Assembly (NCBI GenBank): GCA_017472285.1
Contig: JAFUQQ010000033.1
Coordinates: 1 to 64,000, forward strand
DNA length: 64,000 nt
Direction: 5' to 3'
Source: Clostridia bacterium
GTDB lineage: Bacteria; Bacillota; Clostridia; Oscillospirales; CAG-272
How positions within the stretch are numbered: the first letter of the stretch is position 1; every line of letters starts with the position of its first letter. Positions 53,403-62,928 of the stretch are shown in pieces. The position numbers were made by a program, and so were the translations under genes. Under the pieces are notes generated by a model, which had not been told where the DNA came from, did no database searches, and saw only the letters and a program-made list of their open reading frames with translations.

Positions 53403-53513
53403 AAATGATTTTCTCCATTTTTATATACTAAAATTTCATAGGTTATTGTACCATCTTTTTATCAGAAAGAAAAGTCTGTTTTTGTAAAAAATATAATATT
53501 TTTTGAAAATTTC

Positions 53514-53542
53514 TTGACCTGTTTCTTAGGAAGTGATATACT
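53514..53542 (+). promoter_or_regulatory. Promoter of the glycerol-1-phosphate dehydrogenase gene
   Basis: -35 TTGACC at 53514-53519 and -10 TATACT at 53537-53542 with 17 nt between. The ATG is at 53587 after GAAAGGA. Confidence 0.8.
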
Positions 53543-53586
53543 TTAAGTGAATACTTTATATTTTTATCAAGAAAGGAATTTTCAAT

Positions 53587-54858
53587 ATGGATCTTCAGGC
53601 AATTCTTAAAAATCTTGAAAACTGTCCTTGCGGCAGAAAACATTCCTTTGATCTCAAGGTTTATGAAGCAGACAGAGGACTTGTTCATAAAGTCGGTGAA
53701 ATTCTGAAAAAAGCAGAATTTCCGAAAAAAATATATATTGTAACCGATGAAAATGCGTTTCGTGTTTCCGAAGGCATCCTTGAATCTCTCGCAGATTTTG
53801 ATTATGAGATCAAAATTTATCCCGATATGCGTTATGCATATCTTTCCACATCCCGTGAGATCATGGAAGCCGCAAAAGATTTTGACGGTATCCTTTCGAT
53901 CGGTACAGGTTCGGTCAATGACGTTTGCCGTTATGCCGCGGCACAAGCAAATAAAGCGTTTGCGATCTTTGCGACAGCACCTTCCATGGACGGTTTTGCT
54001 TCCGATAGCGCACCTCTGATCGAAAATAATTTTAAAATTTCGTATGCTTGCCGTCAGCCTTCCGTTGTCATCGCTGATACGGAAATTCTTGCCGCTTCTC
54101 CCACAGAGCTCAAAGCGGCTGGTTATGGTGATATCCTCGGTAAATACGTTGGTATCGTTGACTGGAAAGTTGCAAATTATACCATCGGTGAATATTATTG
54201 TGAAAATATCGTCAATATGGTTAGAAAAGCCGTTGCCGACGTTGTTGCGATGACGGACAAGATCACCGCTTGTGATCCCGATGCAGCAAAAGCGGTCCTT
54301 GACTCTTTGATTCTGACAGGTTGCGCCATGCAGCTTGCAAAATCCAGCCGTCCCGCATCCGGTTCGGAACACGTTGTTTCTCATTATTGGGAAATTCATA
54401 AGCTGGAAAAAGGTATCTGGCCCGATTTCCACGGTAAAAAAGTCGGTCTTGCAACACTTCTTGTCGTTCGCATTTATAAACAGCTTCTTGCGTATAAATC
54501 CATTGAACCGCACAAAGAAAATCTTGATCTCGAAGATGTTTTCAAGCATTATAGCCCCGCTAATCGTGATGAGATCATTGGTTATAACGTCCCCAATCCC
54601 ACGGATGAGATCGATTTTGCTTCGTTCAAAGCGCATTGGAATGACGTTCTTGACTCCATTGAAAATGACCTTCCCGATGCGGACAAGCTCTATGATATGA
54701 TGGTCAAAGCGGGTTGCGTGACTGAACTTGCCGATGCAAATCTCTCCCCCGAATTTGCGCTCGAAGCACTCCGTTACAGCCCCTATATGCGCCGCCGTAT
54801 CACACTTCTCCGTATCATTCATATGCTTGGTATCGAGGAAGACCTGATTAAACTTTAA
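53587..54858 (+). CDS. sn-glycerol-1-phosphate dehydrogenase (AraM/EgsA family)
   Basis: Reduces dihydroxyacetone phosphate to glycerol-1-phosphate, an archaeal-type lipid precursor also known from Bacillus AraM. The 423-residue protein has the NAD loop SIGTGSVND (~101-109), APSMDGFASD (~127-136) and candidate metal ligands in GYGDILGKY (~180-188), GSEHVVSHYWE (~259-269) and DFHGKKVG (~279-286). It resembles AraM rather than glycerol dehydrogenases or 3-dehydroquinate synthase. It stands alone, with its own promoter and terminator; no geranylgeranyl-type transferase is adjacent. Confidence 0.88.
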   Translation: MDLQAILKNLENCPCGRKHSFDLKVYEADRGLVHKVGEILKKAEFPKKIYIVTDENAFRVSEGILESLADFDYEIKIYPDMRYAYLSTSREIMEAAKDFDGILSIGTGSVNDVCRYAAAQANKAFAIFATAPSMDGFASDSAPLIENNFKISYACRQPSVVIADTEILAASPTELKAAGYGDILGKYVGIVDWKVANYTIGEYYCENIVNMVRKAVADVVAMTDKITACDPDAAKAVLDSLILTGCAMQLAKSSRPASGSEHVVSHYWEIHKLEKGIWPDFHGKKVGLATLLVVRIYKQLLAYKSIEPHKENLDLEDVFKHYSPANRDEIIGYNVPNPTDEIDFASFKAHWNDVLDSIENDLPDADKLYDMMVKAGCVTELADANLSPEFALEALRYSPYMRRRITLLRIIHMLGIEEDLIKL

Positions 54859-54905
54859 TGTTCTTTCGGGAGACCTCCCAAGCCCTCCGCAAAAACTTTT
54901 ATATG

Positions 54906-54940
54906 AAAAACCGCAGAGCTTTTTTCTCTGCGGTATTTTT
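54906..54940. terminator. Terminator after the G1P dehydrogenase gene
   Basis: Stem CCGCAGAG / CTCTGCGG with T-rich loop and tail. Confidence 0.85.
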
Positions 54941-55037
54941 GTATGAATCAAAAAGGACACCGGTTGTTTCTTGCACGATCATGAAGAATCTCAAAACCGG
55001 ATATCTGAAAAGGATATGAAATGTTTGACAACGCTAC

Positions 55038-55488
55038 TTACTTCAAAAATTCCAAAAGTGAGATATCAAATGCAGCATTTTCAAAATGATCGTATATTGA
55101 GAAATCCTCTTCTAAAAAATGCATTTCCGACGGTTTGACGGTATAAGAAGAATTTTTTTCAATATATTCAAGTTCACTCATTGTATAAACGAAAATCGCA
55201 GTATTATTTTCTTCATCAAGCATAATATATTCGAGAACTTCCCATTTCTGCTCTGCTTTTTTCCATTGCAAAATATAAGTGGGAAAAGCAAAATGTTCCG
55301 TATTATAAAGCAATTTTGTCGTTTTTTCTTCATTTGAGATCACAAAATTTTCTAAACCGTTGACAAAAAACGTCCACCATTTCATCATACATATATTGAT
55401 AATCGGTAATATTTGTTTTTTCTTTTGTACAACTGCCAAAAATCAGCAGTATACCGATCAGAAGAATACTAAGGATTGTTTTTATCAT
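55038..55488 (-). pseudogene. Frameshifted small lipoprotein gene
   Basis: A clear start lies at ATG 55488 after AAAGG. It codes a lipoprotein signal (MIKTILSILLIGILLIFGSC, lipobox ending at Cys20) and then TKEKTNITDYQYMYDEMVD. That frame ends soon after in CQRFRKFCDLK and a stop. The rest continues in another frame (VNGLENFVISNEEKTTKLLY to ISLLEFLK, end 55038). Removing one base of the A6 run at 55365-55370 restores one ~149-residue protein. Either a real pseudogene or a homopolymer sequencing error. No family recognised. Confidence 0.7.
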
Positions 55489-55662
55489 ATTTCGATTGCC
55501 TTTCATTCGTTTATATTTCTCTGTTTTGATCGTAAAATCTATTTATCAATACCAATTACAATTTTTGTACGCTTTGAATAAATGAGAGTTTCACTATGTT
55601 TGCCCTCATCCAAACCAAAACCGCCGCTTAAAATCGTACCAATATATATTCTGACAAACCGT

Positions 55663-56241
55663 TTAAAAATCTGCTAAATGTTCTCGGATATACTGCACCA
55701 AATAACGTTCAAGGGAATCCAATTCATACCATGCATCATCAAATATATCCGAAGGATATTTTTCATATAATTTTAAAAATTCCGAAATGTCATCGATATG
55801 AAAAGGAGAAAGATCATTCACATCAATATCGTTATTCAAAATGAAATCATCATAAAGTTTTTGATGTTCATATGCACCGATCAAAGAAAGATATTCACTT
55901 ATAAAAGGTGCTGTCATACCACTGGAATTTGAGAAAAATTGAACAATTCCTCCGTTATTGACTTCAAGTTCCAACCAATTCAATGAATACACGAGTTTTT
56001 GCGGCTCATTTAAAGCATTTACGCCCTCTTCCCATTCTCCGCCTGCCATTAAAACCCGATCAACGATATGTTCCGTTCTGTCCATAACCGCCTCATAAAG
56101 TTCTGCATCCGAAAGTGCTGCCAATTTTTCCTCGCTCACATACAGATAACGATTGATTCCATTTTTTAAAAAATAGATACCACATCCGCAAAGTGTCACA
56201 GATATACCCAGCATAAGCATCGAAACAATCCATTTTTTCAT
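55663..56241 (-). CDS. DMP19/DUF4375-domain membrane-anchored protein
   Basis: A 192-residue protein with an N-terminal membrane segment or lipoprotein-like signal (IVSMLMLGISVTLCGCGIYF, ~3-22) and a C-terminal DMP19-type domain (~75-185) with LNWLELEVNNGGIVQFFSNS, the family hallmark. DMP19 of Neisseria mimics DNA; most DUF4375 proteins have no known role, and some sit in toxin-immunity loci. The ATG at 56241 follows AAAGG. It is intact between two frameshifted genes. Confidence 0.8.
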   Translation of the reverse strand: MKKWIVSMLMLGISVTLCGCGIYFLKNGINRYLYVSEEKLAALSDAELYEAVMDRTEHIVDRVLMAGGEWEEGVNALNEPQKLVYSLNWLELEVNNGGIVQFFSNSSGMTAPFISEYLSLIGAYEHQKLYDDFILNNDIDVNDLSPFHIDDISEFLKLYEKYPSDIFDDAWYELDSLERYLVQYIREHLADF

Positions 56242-56279
56242 AATTTCACAGCCTTTCATTTATTTGTATTTCTCTGTTT

Positions 56280-56707
56280 TTATTTTATCTCAAAAATACG
56301 GCGAAAATTAGAATATTTGCTTTCAAATTCAATATTTTTCTTTTCATTTTCGTGATCGAGAAGTATCATTTTACCATCGTTATCGGCAATTTTCGCTTTG
56401 ATATACTTTATAATCGATATCGTTTCAAGGATGGTCATTGCTAAATAATAAGAAAACCATATGAGGATATAGATACCGAGGCGAGTGCCAACGAACAAAA
56501 ACATCGGAATTCCGCCGAGCAGAATCACTGCCAATATGGAATTAAATAAGGGATTGATTTTGCAAAATGCGTTTGCAATAGAAATAATTGCATCGACAGC
56601 GTAAAATATCAGACTGAACATAGCTGCGATTACGGCAAAGAAACAAAACTCAAAAGACTGAACAATACCGCAAGCATTGCGGGGATTTTGATAAAAATTT
56701 TTTTCAT
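56280..56707 (-). pseudogene. Frameshifted small membrane protein gene
   Basis: The ATG at 56707 has a good AAAGGA 9 nt upstream and codes a membrane segment KIFIKIPAMLAVLFSLLSF, which stops after ~25 codons. The next frame continues as MFSLIFYAVDAIISIANAF to the end at 56280 (113 residues from an internal ATG). Adding one T to the T3 of TTTGCC (complement of 56637-56639) joins both into a continuous ~142-residue protein with four membrane helices. Real decay or sequence error. Confidence 0.65.
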
Positions 56708-56751
56708 ATTTTCACGTCCTTTCTATATTTTATAATACCGATCTTCAAAAT

Positions 56752-57420
56752 TCAGTTTTCTAACGAACTTTCCAACTTTTCGGCAAGTCCTCTCAAATAT
56801 TCGATATGAGCCCTATGAGGATTTTCTGCACACAGGCAATTTTTATAATACTGTTGATAGCGTGCTGTTGCCATATCCATATTGCCCATTTTTCCGTATA
56901 TCATCGCTTCTTCCAAAACGATCAGATGATTCATTGTGTCGAAATTCGGATAATTTTTTCGCTCTCTTAATATAGCACCACGGCTGTTCAGAACTTCAAA
57001 TACCGGCAAAACATATTGTCTGATCTGCTCTGAAATATCATCAATTATGTTTTCGATATTCCCTCTTAAATCATAGCAACTTTCTTCTTCGTTTTTTACG
57101 GTTCCAAGTCGGGATCGGATATTGCACTCATATTCATGATAATATTTTTTGAGAACTTCATCCGAATGAAATTCCCGAAGCACACATTCCGAAATGCGTA
57201 TTCCAATATTGACCCACATCAGATGTGTTTCATCTCTGTATGCTTGTCCGCATTGAAAATTGATTACCTGAGAAATATCGTTGTCCACAAATCGATGCAA
57301 GGTTCTTCCATATTTGCGAAAACCGAAAGGCTTGAGCTTGGAATACACATTGTTTTCGATCGTGTTGATGATTTCTGTCGTGTTTATCTCCACATCGCTT
57401 TTTTTCAGAAAATCAAACAT
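56752..57420 (-). CDS. DUF4304-domain protein
   Basis: A 222-residue soluble protein with the DUF4304 pattern in its N-terminal half: LKPFGFRKYGRTLHRF (~32-47), VINFQCGQ (~55-62) and WVNIGIRI (~71-78). The C-terminal ~70 residues are helical. DUF4304 proteins have no proven function; several lie in polymorphic-toxin or contact-dependent clusters. No toxin gene is seen nearby. The ATG at 57420 follows GGCGG/GGCGAG. Confidence 0.78.
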   Translation of the reverse strand: MFDFLKKSDVEINTTEIINTIENNVYSKLKPFGFRKYGRTLHRFVDNDISQVINFQCGQAYRDETHLMWVNIGIRISECVLREFHSDEVLKKYYHEYECNIRSRLGTVKNEEESCYDLRGNIENIIDDISEQIRQYVLPVFEVLNSRGAILRERKNYPNFDTMNHLIVLEEAMIYGKMGNMDMATARYQQYYKNCLCAENPHRAHIEYLRGLAEKLESSLEN

Positions 57421-57615
57421 CTCGCCACCGCCTTTTTATTTTATTATACCATAAAAACCATTACCGTTCAACCTTATATAATAAAAATGCTTTTCATCAA
57501 ATTTCAAAAATTATTAATTATCAATATTCGCCCACTTCTGAACAGCATGGTATTACCTATCATAAAGTCAACGGTATATTTATCCCTCATCTTGAATTGC
57601 TTAAACAAAAAGAAA
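57421..57615. other. Gene-free spacer
   Basis: A/T-rich with no convincing ORF and no clear promoter. A T-rich stretch leads into the hairpin at 57616-57660. Confidence 0.5.
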
Positions 57616-57660
57616 GCCTCCCTCCGCACATTGTGCTTCGCAAAATGTGCGGAGGAAGGC
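57616..57660. repeat. Long hairpin GCCTCCCTCCGCACA ... TGTGCGGAGGAAGGC
   Basis: A near-perfect ~17-bp stem around TTGTGCTTCGCAAAATG. It lacks a run of T on the minus strand but could terminate transcripts. It may be a dispersed element. Confidence 0.6.
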
Positions 57661-57727
57661 TTGTTATATTTCAATTTTGTGCAAAACGCCGAAGACAAAT
57701 TTTGAAACCGACTTTATCGACACACTG

Positions 57728-57755
57728 AAAGGAACTCAATTTTGAGTTCCTTTTT
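57728..57755. terminator. Terminator of the broken ABC operon
   Basis: Stem AAAGGAACTCAA / TTGAGTTCCTTT with TTTTTT on the plus strand. It overlaps the stop of the ATPase remnant (57755). Confidence 0.7.
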
Positions 57756-58325
57756 TATTGTGTAATTAGAATCCCATCATCCATCTTGAACACCACATCT
57801 GCCCTTTCCGCAACCTCGGTAGCGTGTGTAATGATGATAACGCATTTGCCATATTTATGCGCCAAATCGACGAGGATCTCAACGACATTCATACTGTTTT
57901 CGTTGTCGAGATTTCCCGTTGGTTCATCGGCAAGGATAATTTCGGGATCGATTGCAATCGCGCGGGCAACGGCAATTCTTTGCTGTTCACCGCCCGAAAA
58001 CTGTGTGCTTCGCTTTTTGAACTGTTCCCTTTTGATACCGACAAGCGTCAGCATCTCCTCCGCGCGCTTTCGCTTATCCCCTTTATACTTGGCAAGCTCA
58101 AGAGAAAGCTCAACATTTTCCACCGCAGTAAGCTAAGGAAGCAAATAATAGCTTTGAAAGATCATACCGACATGCGCACGGCGGAATTGATCGCGGTCAA
58201 TATTTTTAAGATTTTCGCCGCGATAAAATATCTCCCCGTTTTTCGGCACGTCAAGCCCTGCCATAAGTGACATCAAGGTAGATTTTCCCCTTCCCGAACG
58301 TCCGACAATGGCATAAACTTTCCTA
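57755..58325 (-). pseudogene. ABC transporter ATP-binding subunit, truncated and with an internal stop
   Basis: The frame reads VYAIVGRSGRGKST (Walker A), then FQSYYLLP, an in-frame TAG (58133-58135), then LTAVENVELSLELAK, the signature FSGGEQQRIAVARA, Walker B IILADEPTGN and IIITHATE. The stop replaces what is normally a Gln or His codon in LLPxLTAVENV. The first ~35 residues are absent: upstream of VYAIVG the frame soon meets TGA, and the text belongs to the permease frame. No usable start codon is seen. It would be a LolD/MacB-type ATPase if intact. Confidence 0.8.
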
Positions 58326-60066
58326 TGCGTTCAAAGCGAAAACTTTCGTCCGTAATGGAAAATTCGGAATACAATCGGTGGTAATCCTCCATACAAACGA
58401 GCATATCGTTTCCCGAACAATATTCGTTTTCTTCATAGGTACCAACGATAATCACCTGCGTGGTTTCTGATGTGCTTGCATTTCCAAGTCCGACGGATTC
58501 TTTGATGAGCGATACGTAACCGTCTTTCTCATATGATGTTAAAAAGATACGGTGATTTTGCACCTCACGCATATCAAAATCCTCACTGACGAAAACACAG
58601 ATGAAATCTTCGTATGTATCTGTCATATCATCAAAAACCGAGGTTTTAACAACATTCATATCCGTAATACCAATGACTGTCGTGGGGACACGCGCACCGC
58701 CGTCAAGCATAGACGTAATATGACTGCCAATATTATAATACAAATGTTTGGAAATACCAATTTCGTTTTCCTCAATCGTTTTTATGTCATTGATCGCAAG
58801 GGCGGGCGCAGAAACCATTGTATTTTGAATGGATATTTCAAGTTTGATTTCTTGTTCCAAGAGATTTACGGAATTTGAAAGCGTTTCCTGATCGGCATTT
58901 TCGATTTTTTCGGAAATCTCTACGTTTGCGAGAACGGAATCATTGACGTAATTACAAACGGTATCAGCCATAAAATATCCTGCGCAAATTCCGACAAAAC
59001 AAGAAACAACTGCAATGGTCACCAGTTCAATCGCCATCATCGCATATATTTGATGGCGGCTCATACCGAGTGCCAGAAGCATTGTTTGCTCGCGTTTTCT
59101 GGAATGGCAAAGATAAACCGTAAAAAACACAAGCACACCCACCCCAACGACCAGAACCGTACAAAGCACGAGCATCGCAACCATATGAATATTGTCAAGT
59201 TCGGACATATGAATGTCATAGGTACTGTTATTGAATACGATATCCGCATTTCTGAAATCCAGACCGTTTTCTTTTGCCTGCAAAAAAAAGTTTTCAAACG
59301 AATCCCGATTCTTCAAAACAAAATCAGCGCGTTCTATCACAAGTTCGCTCGTGAGCGTTTTTCGTTCCGCAACGACGTTGGCATAATCAAATTCTGCGAT
59401 GGAAAGCGGGATATAAACGGGATAATCTTCTTCATTGGGAGAAAGGGCGCTCGTTTCATAAATACCGACAACTTCCGTTTTCAAATAAATATATTGCTTA
59501 TAATCATCACGGTAATATCTTCTTGTTACAAGATCTCCGATGGAAATATCGTATTTTTCTGCAAACCACCAAGGAATCACCGCTTCGGCGCGGTCGCCCA
59601 TATAGCCTTTTTCCGTTATCCCCGTCCCTTCACAAATCGTACATTCTTCTGTAAAAAAGGGATAAACGAGATAAAGATTTTCAACGGCAATAAGCTGGCA
59701 GCCAACTTCATCGGTCAAAGCCAACGGCGCATTTTCGACTTCGGTTTTTTCGGGCAATTTCCGTAAATATTCCCCGCCGACGATGATGCCATCATTTTCG
59801 GACATAGAAACGTTATAGGATAAAATATCGGTCTGCTCGACACAATATCCGATATCCCTCAAAGAAAGAGAATCTTCCTTTCTCGGAATCAAGGAAGCCA
59901 CGAAAATATAATTTTCATCCAAAGCCTTTCTTGCATCCGAGCAAGCACCGTATACGAAAAGGGAGGCTGTGATTGCCAGAACGATGAAAAATACAATCAT
60001 AAAATATAACGCCGTACGCCAAGGCAAACGGACAAGATTTCGAAAAGCAAATTTCAAAACCGTCAT
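58273..60066 (-). pseudogene. FtsX-type ABC permease, C-terminally truncated
   Basis: Of 597 residues: a helix at ~15-38, an extracytoplasmic domain to ~290, two helices around ~300-325 and ~350-375 with the coupling motif RKREQTMLLALGMS between, then a ~200-residue outside domain. FtsX permeases need one more C-terminal helix, which is missing. Instead the frame runs into the ATPase gene and stops at 58273. GGAGGG precedes the ATG at 60066, which overlaps the first permease stop as ATGA. I infer an internal deletion that joined the permease to the ATPase. Confidence 0.75.
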
Positions 60067-61538
60067 TCTTTCCCTCCTACTCCCGACAAAGCGTTGATTT
60101 TTCGGATATATAAAAAGATGATACCCCAAATCAGAAGCAAAATGATCAAAGCCATTCCCGCAGAGATTGCGATACTCGGTAATATATACCGAACGAAAAG
60201 GAAAGAAAAATCCTCCATCTTTTCGGCTACGGCAGTTTGCGCGCCGTTTCCGAGCAAAAAGAGAGCTGCGCTTTCATAGCTGATCTTTGATGAAAATTCA
60301 GCCGCATATAAATAATTGGAAATGGGAACGGCAAAAACCGAAACCGCAATCATCAAAAGAAGCCCTCCGCATACAAGCGATGCCACCGTCAGAATGACAA
60401 CCTCCGCAAAAAAGGAAAAAGAAACGCGGCTTCTTTTTTCTCCGAGCGCGACGAGAACAGCAAGTTCACGATGTCTTGCCTTCATATTGAAAAGGACGGC
60501 AAGCACCAGAATCAAAAATCCAAGTCCCATCACACCGACAAGTAGCAGAGAAATGATTTCGGAAAGTCTTGCAGATGGTGATGACGCGGCGTCGGACATA
60601 TAAGGCGATAACAAAATCGTTTCGGAAAAGCCGATTTCATTGATCTTTTCTTCCAAAACGCTCGAATCTCCTATATTTTCCACATGAAAATACAAGCGGT
60701 CGGGAATGACGGAAGGCATCTCATAGGAATCGCCCACAAAATTCGATTCTCCGTAAAAAAGGAGATATTCGTCTTTTGCCATATCCGTCAAGGTGGAAAT
60801 GGGGATATAGACCTTATTTTCATAGATTTCGCTCGGAAGCGGGGCAGAAAGCGTGTTGTCTGAACAGTTTTCATAAATACCGCCAACGATATATTCATAC
60901 GGCGCGTATTCCGTATCGCTTTGCAGATAAGCTCTTGCCGCGCTTTCTTCCTCTCTGAAAACGGAAAACGGATCGAGCGATACGCGGTCGCCAAGACGAA
61001 GTCCGTTTAATTTGGCAACGGAAGCCGATATGACGATTTTATTCGCACACACTTCATTGTTGCCTTCGCGGATCATCGTTCCTTCGGTCATCACGAGATT
61101 GCCGCTGTAAACCTCCTCTAAAATATCCATAGAAGTTACCGCGCAAAGCAAAAAGCCCTCGTGATATTCCGTTTCGCGTGTTCCTGCGGGATAGTACATT
61201 CGCTCCCAAGCATATGTATTTCGCAGATATTGATCCTTGCGGAGATACGTCATATCCGAAAAATGAACGGGACGAGTCATCACGGCGGAAATTTTCGTAA
61301 TACCTTCCGCGTTTTGACTTATAACTTCTGCCGCTTCGTAAGTGAAAAACGGCATAAAATTTTCATCCGTGACGTGAACCGAGCCGTCAAGCGGACCGTA
61401 AAAGCGTTCTCGATTCTCTTCGCAAAGTCCCACGATCAGAACGCCGAACATCGAAAGAAATAAAATGGCAAAAGCGATGGAAAAGGTCAAAAAGCTTCGC
61501 GTTTTTAATCTTCGGATATTGCGTAAGGCGTATCGCAT
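60063..61538 (-). CDS. FtsX-type ABC permease
   Basis: A 491-residue permease with the complete fold: helix at ~15-40, extracytoplasmic domain to ~325, then three helices (~335-360, ~380-405 and ~450-480), with the cytoplasmic coupling motif RHRELAVLVALGEKRS between the second and third. This class works with a LolD/MacB-like ATPase in lipoprotein or peptide export, or as a signalling unit. The start ATG at 61538 has GGAGGGAG upstream and overlaps the lipoprotein gene by 34 nt. Its partner genes are broken, so it is probably non-functional here. Confidence 0.85.
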   Translation of the reverse strand: MRYALRNIRRLKTRSFLTFSIAFAILFLSMFGVLIVGLCEENRERFYGPLDGSVHVTDENFMPFFTYEAAEVISQNAEGITKISAVMTRPVHFSDMTYLRKDQYLRNTYAWERMYYPAGTRETEYHEGFLLCAVTSMDILEEVYSGNLVMTEGTMIREGNNEVCANKIVISASVAKLNGLRLGDRVSLDPFSVFREEESAARAYLQSDTEYAPYEYIVGGIYENCSDNTLSAPLPSEIYENKVYIPISTLTDMAKDEYLLFYGESNFVGDSYEMPSVIPDRLYFHVENIGDSSVLEEKINEIGFSETILLSPYMSDAASSPSARLSEIISLLLVGVMGLGFLILVLAVLFNMKARHRELAVLVALGEKRSRVSFSFFAEVVILTVASLVCGGLLLMIAVSVFAVPISNYLYAAEFSSKISYESAALFLLGNGAQTAVAEKMEDFSFLFVRYILPSIAISAGMALIILLLIWGIIFLYIRKINALSGVGGKE

Positions 61539-62008
61539 AAAATCTCCCTCCAATCTGCCCCATCCAGACAATTATCTTTCCGCCCGCAATCGGCATCTTG
61601 TTTCGGACATAAAACGTAGATATAAAAATAAGGATAAATCTCACAAAACTCACAATGTGTCACCACTTGATGATATAGACAACCGTTTTCTTTTACCATG
61701 GGGTTTCCGACAACGGTGCATCTGTCAGAGTCGATCGTATGCGGTTCGAGATGTGCTTCCAAATCACAGTTTCCATAGTAACAAGAAACCCGATGATAGA
61801 TCGTGGTGTTATCCTCCGCAAGCGCATCGGGCATATTCTGATAACGCAGGGCATGCTCGCAAGTATCGTTTGCGAAAAGCATCGAATGTTCTGTACGGAA
61901 CGCATCATCGAAAGCAGAAAGGTCTATCAACGTATCTGTTTGGCGGCACGAGCAAAATGATGTGAGCAAACCAAGGCATAACAAAACCGAAAAAACTCTT
62001 TTCTTCAT
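61505..62008 (-). CDS. Cysteine-rich lipoprotein
   Basis: A 167-residue protein with a lipoprotein signal peptide; the lipobox ends SFCSC, lipidated probably at Cys21. The mature part holds about a dozen cysteines (CEH, SCYYGNC, HCEFC, ADCGRKDNC), many in pairs, which suggests metal binding or disulfides. I do not recognise the family. GGAG lies ~7 nt before the ATG at 62008. It sits between a small unknown protein and the permeases of the same operon. Confidence 0.75.
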   Translation of the reverse strand: MKKRVFSVLLCLGLLTSFCSCRQTDTLIDLSAFDDAFRTEHSMLFANDTCEHALRYQNMPDALAEDNTTIYHRVSCYYGNCDLEAHLEPHTIDSDRCTVVGNPMVKENGCLYHQVVTHCEFCEIYPYFYIYVLCPKQDADCGRKDNCLDGADWREILCDTPYAISED

Positions 62009-62023
62009 GCAAGTTCTCCTGTT

Positions 62024-62722
62024 TTATTCCGAAAAATCATCTGCCGTATATGCCTTGACGAGAATACACTCCAAATATCCGTCGGGGAGCGGAACTTCGG
62101 AAGGCGTTGAAGCGGAACGGCTCTGCCTGAATTTAACCATTTCCAAAAGAGGAAAATATTGCATATCCAAAAGGGTTTCTTCGGGAAAATCCCTTGTCCA
62201 ATCTTCATCGAAAAAATCAGAATATCGATATACCGATGTGGCGTTGTCATATGCGCCCAGCCTTTTATCGTAATAGGCAAACGTAATCGAAGGCTCACTC
62301 GAAAACTGTCCGTGTGTCGTGCGATAATAATATATCTGAACGCTCTGGATCTGCGAAAGATCTCGTTCACAATAGGCTCCGCCAAATTCCGCTTTCAGCG
62401 CGGCATCCAAAAACGGATCGGAAACCGTGATCGGCTCTTCAGAAAAGACTTCCTCAATATTCGCCTCCACTTTTACAGTTTCATAAAAATAGCGCATAGG
62501 ATTGGTCGAGGCATATTTTGTAACTTTGAATTCACCGTGTATCCCATAGAAATATCCGATTGGAATATAACAAACAAGGGGGGATTCCATCGGATAATTC
62601 AAATATCCTTTATCAATATACTCGCCCTGATAATCCTTCATCAGTAATTTCCATATTTTATTATACCTATTACTATAGACGAAAAACAGGGCTGATTTGG
62701 ACAAATTTTTATAAATTTTCAT
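62024..62722 (-). CDS. Hypothetical protein, first gene of the ABC cluster
   Basis: A 232-residue frame; the start is unclear. The ATG at 62722 has no ribosome binding site and the first 27 residues look unlike a domain. The ATG at 62641 (205 residues) is preceded by a TATAAT ~25 nt upstream. The protein has no clear signal peptide and is rich in Tyr (YYYRTTHGQF, ~154-163), with acidic loops. No family recognised. It may have lost its N-terminus, as other genes here are damaged. Ends 15 nt before the lipoprotein gene. Confidence 0.5.
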   Translation of the reverse strand: MKIYKNLSKSALFFVYSNRYNKIWKLLMKDYQGEYIDKGYLNYPMESPLVCYIPIGYFYGIHGEFKVTKYASTNPMRYFYETVKVEANIEEVFSEEPITVSDPFLDAALKAEFGGAYCERDLSQIQSVQIYYYRTTHGQFSSEPSITFAYYDKRLGAYDNATSVYRYSDFFDEDWTRDFPEETLLDMQYFPLLEMVKFRQSRSASTPSEVPLPDGYLECILVKAYTADDFSE

Positions 62723-62796
62723 AGTTCAAAGTCAATATGAGCTTTGATAAACAAGGTAAGAAAAGCGTTGTGGGTAAGGTCGAGCACCATACGAAA

Positions 62797-62830
62797 AAAC
62801 GGCATAACCCTTTATCGGGTTATACCGTTT
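62797..62830. terminator. Terminator-like hairpin
   Basis: Stem AAACGGCATAACCC / GGGTTATACCGTTT with TTTATC loop. It lies downstream of the minus-strand XRE gene and upstream of the ABC cluster, separating the two. Confidence 0.75.
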
Positions 62831-62928
62831 GATCTCGATTTTAACCGCCCTTCCGGTGAACCTGCTCTATCGCAGGCACTCTACGAAGTGCTTTTTCTTT
62901 GTGGCAAGTTGCCGGAAAAGATGCCGCA

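Noticed and set aside
57504-57698. A 64-codon minus-strand ORF in the DUF4304-ABC spacer
   Set aside because: Most of it is translated hairpin repeat (57616-57660).
58133-58135. TAG read as a sense codon (stop-codon reassignment)
   Set aside because: Nothing else in the window suggests recoding, and this gene is also truncated at its N-terminus, so a nonsense mutation is simpler.
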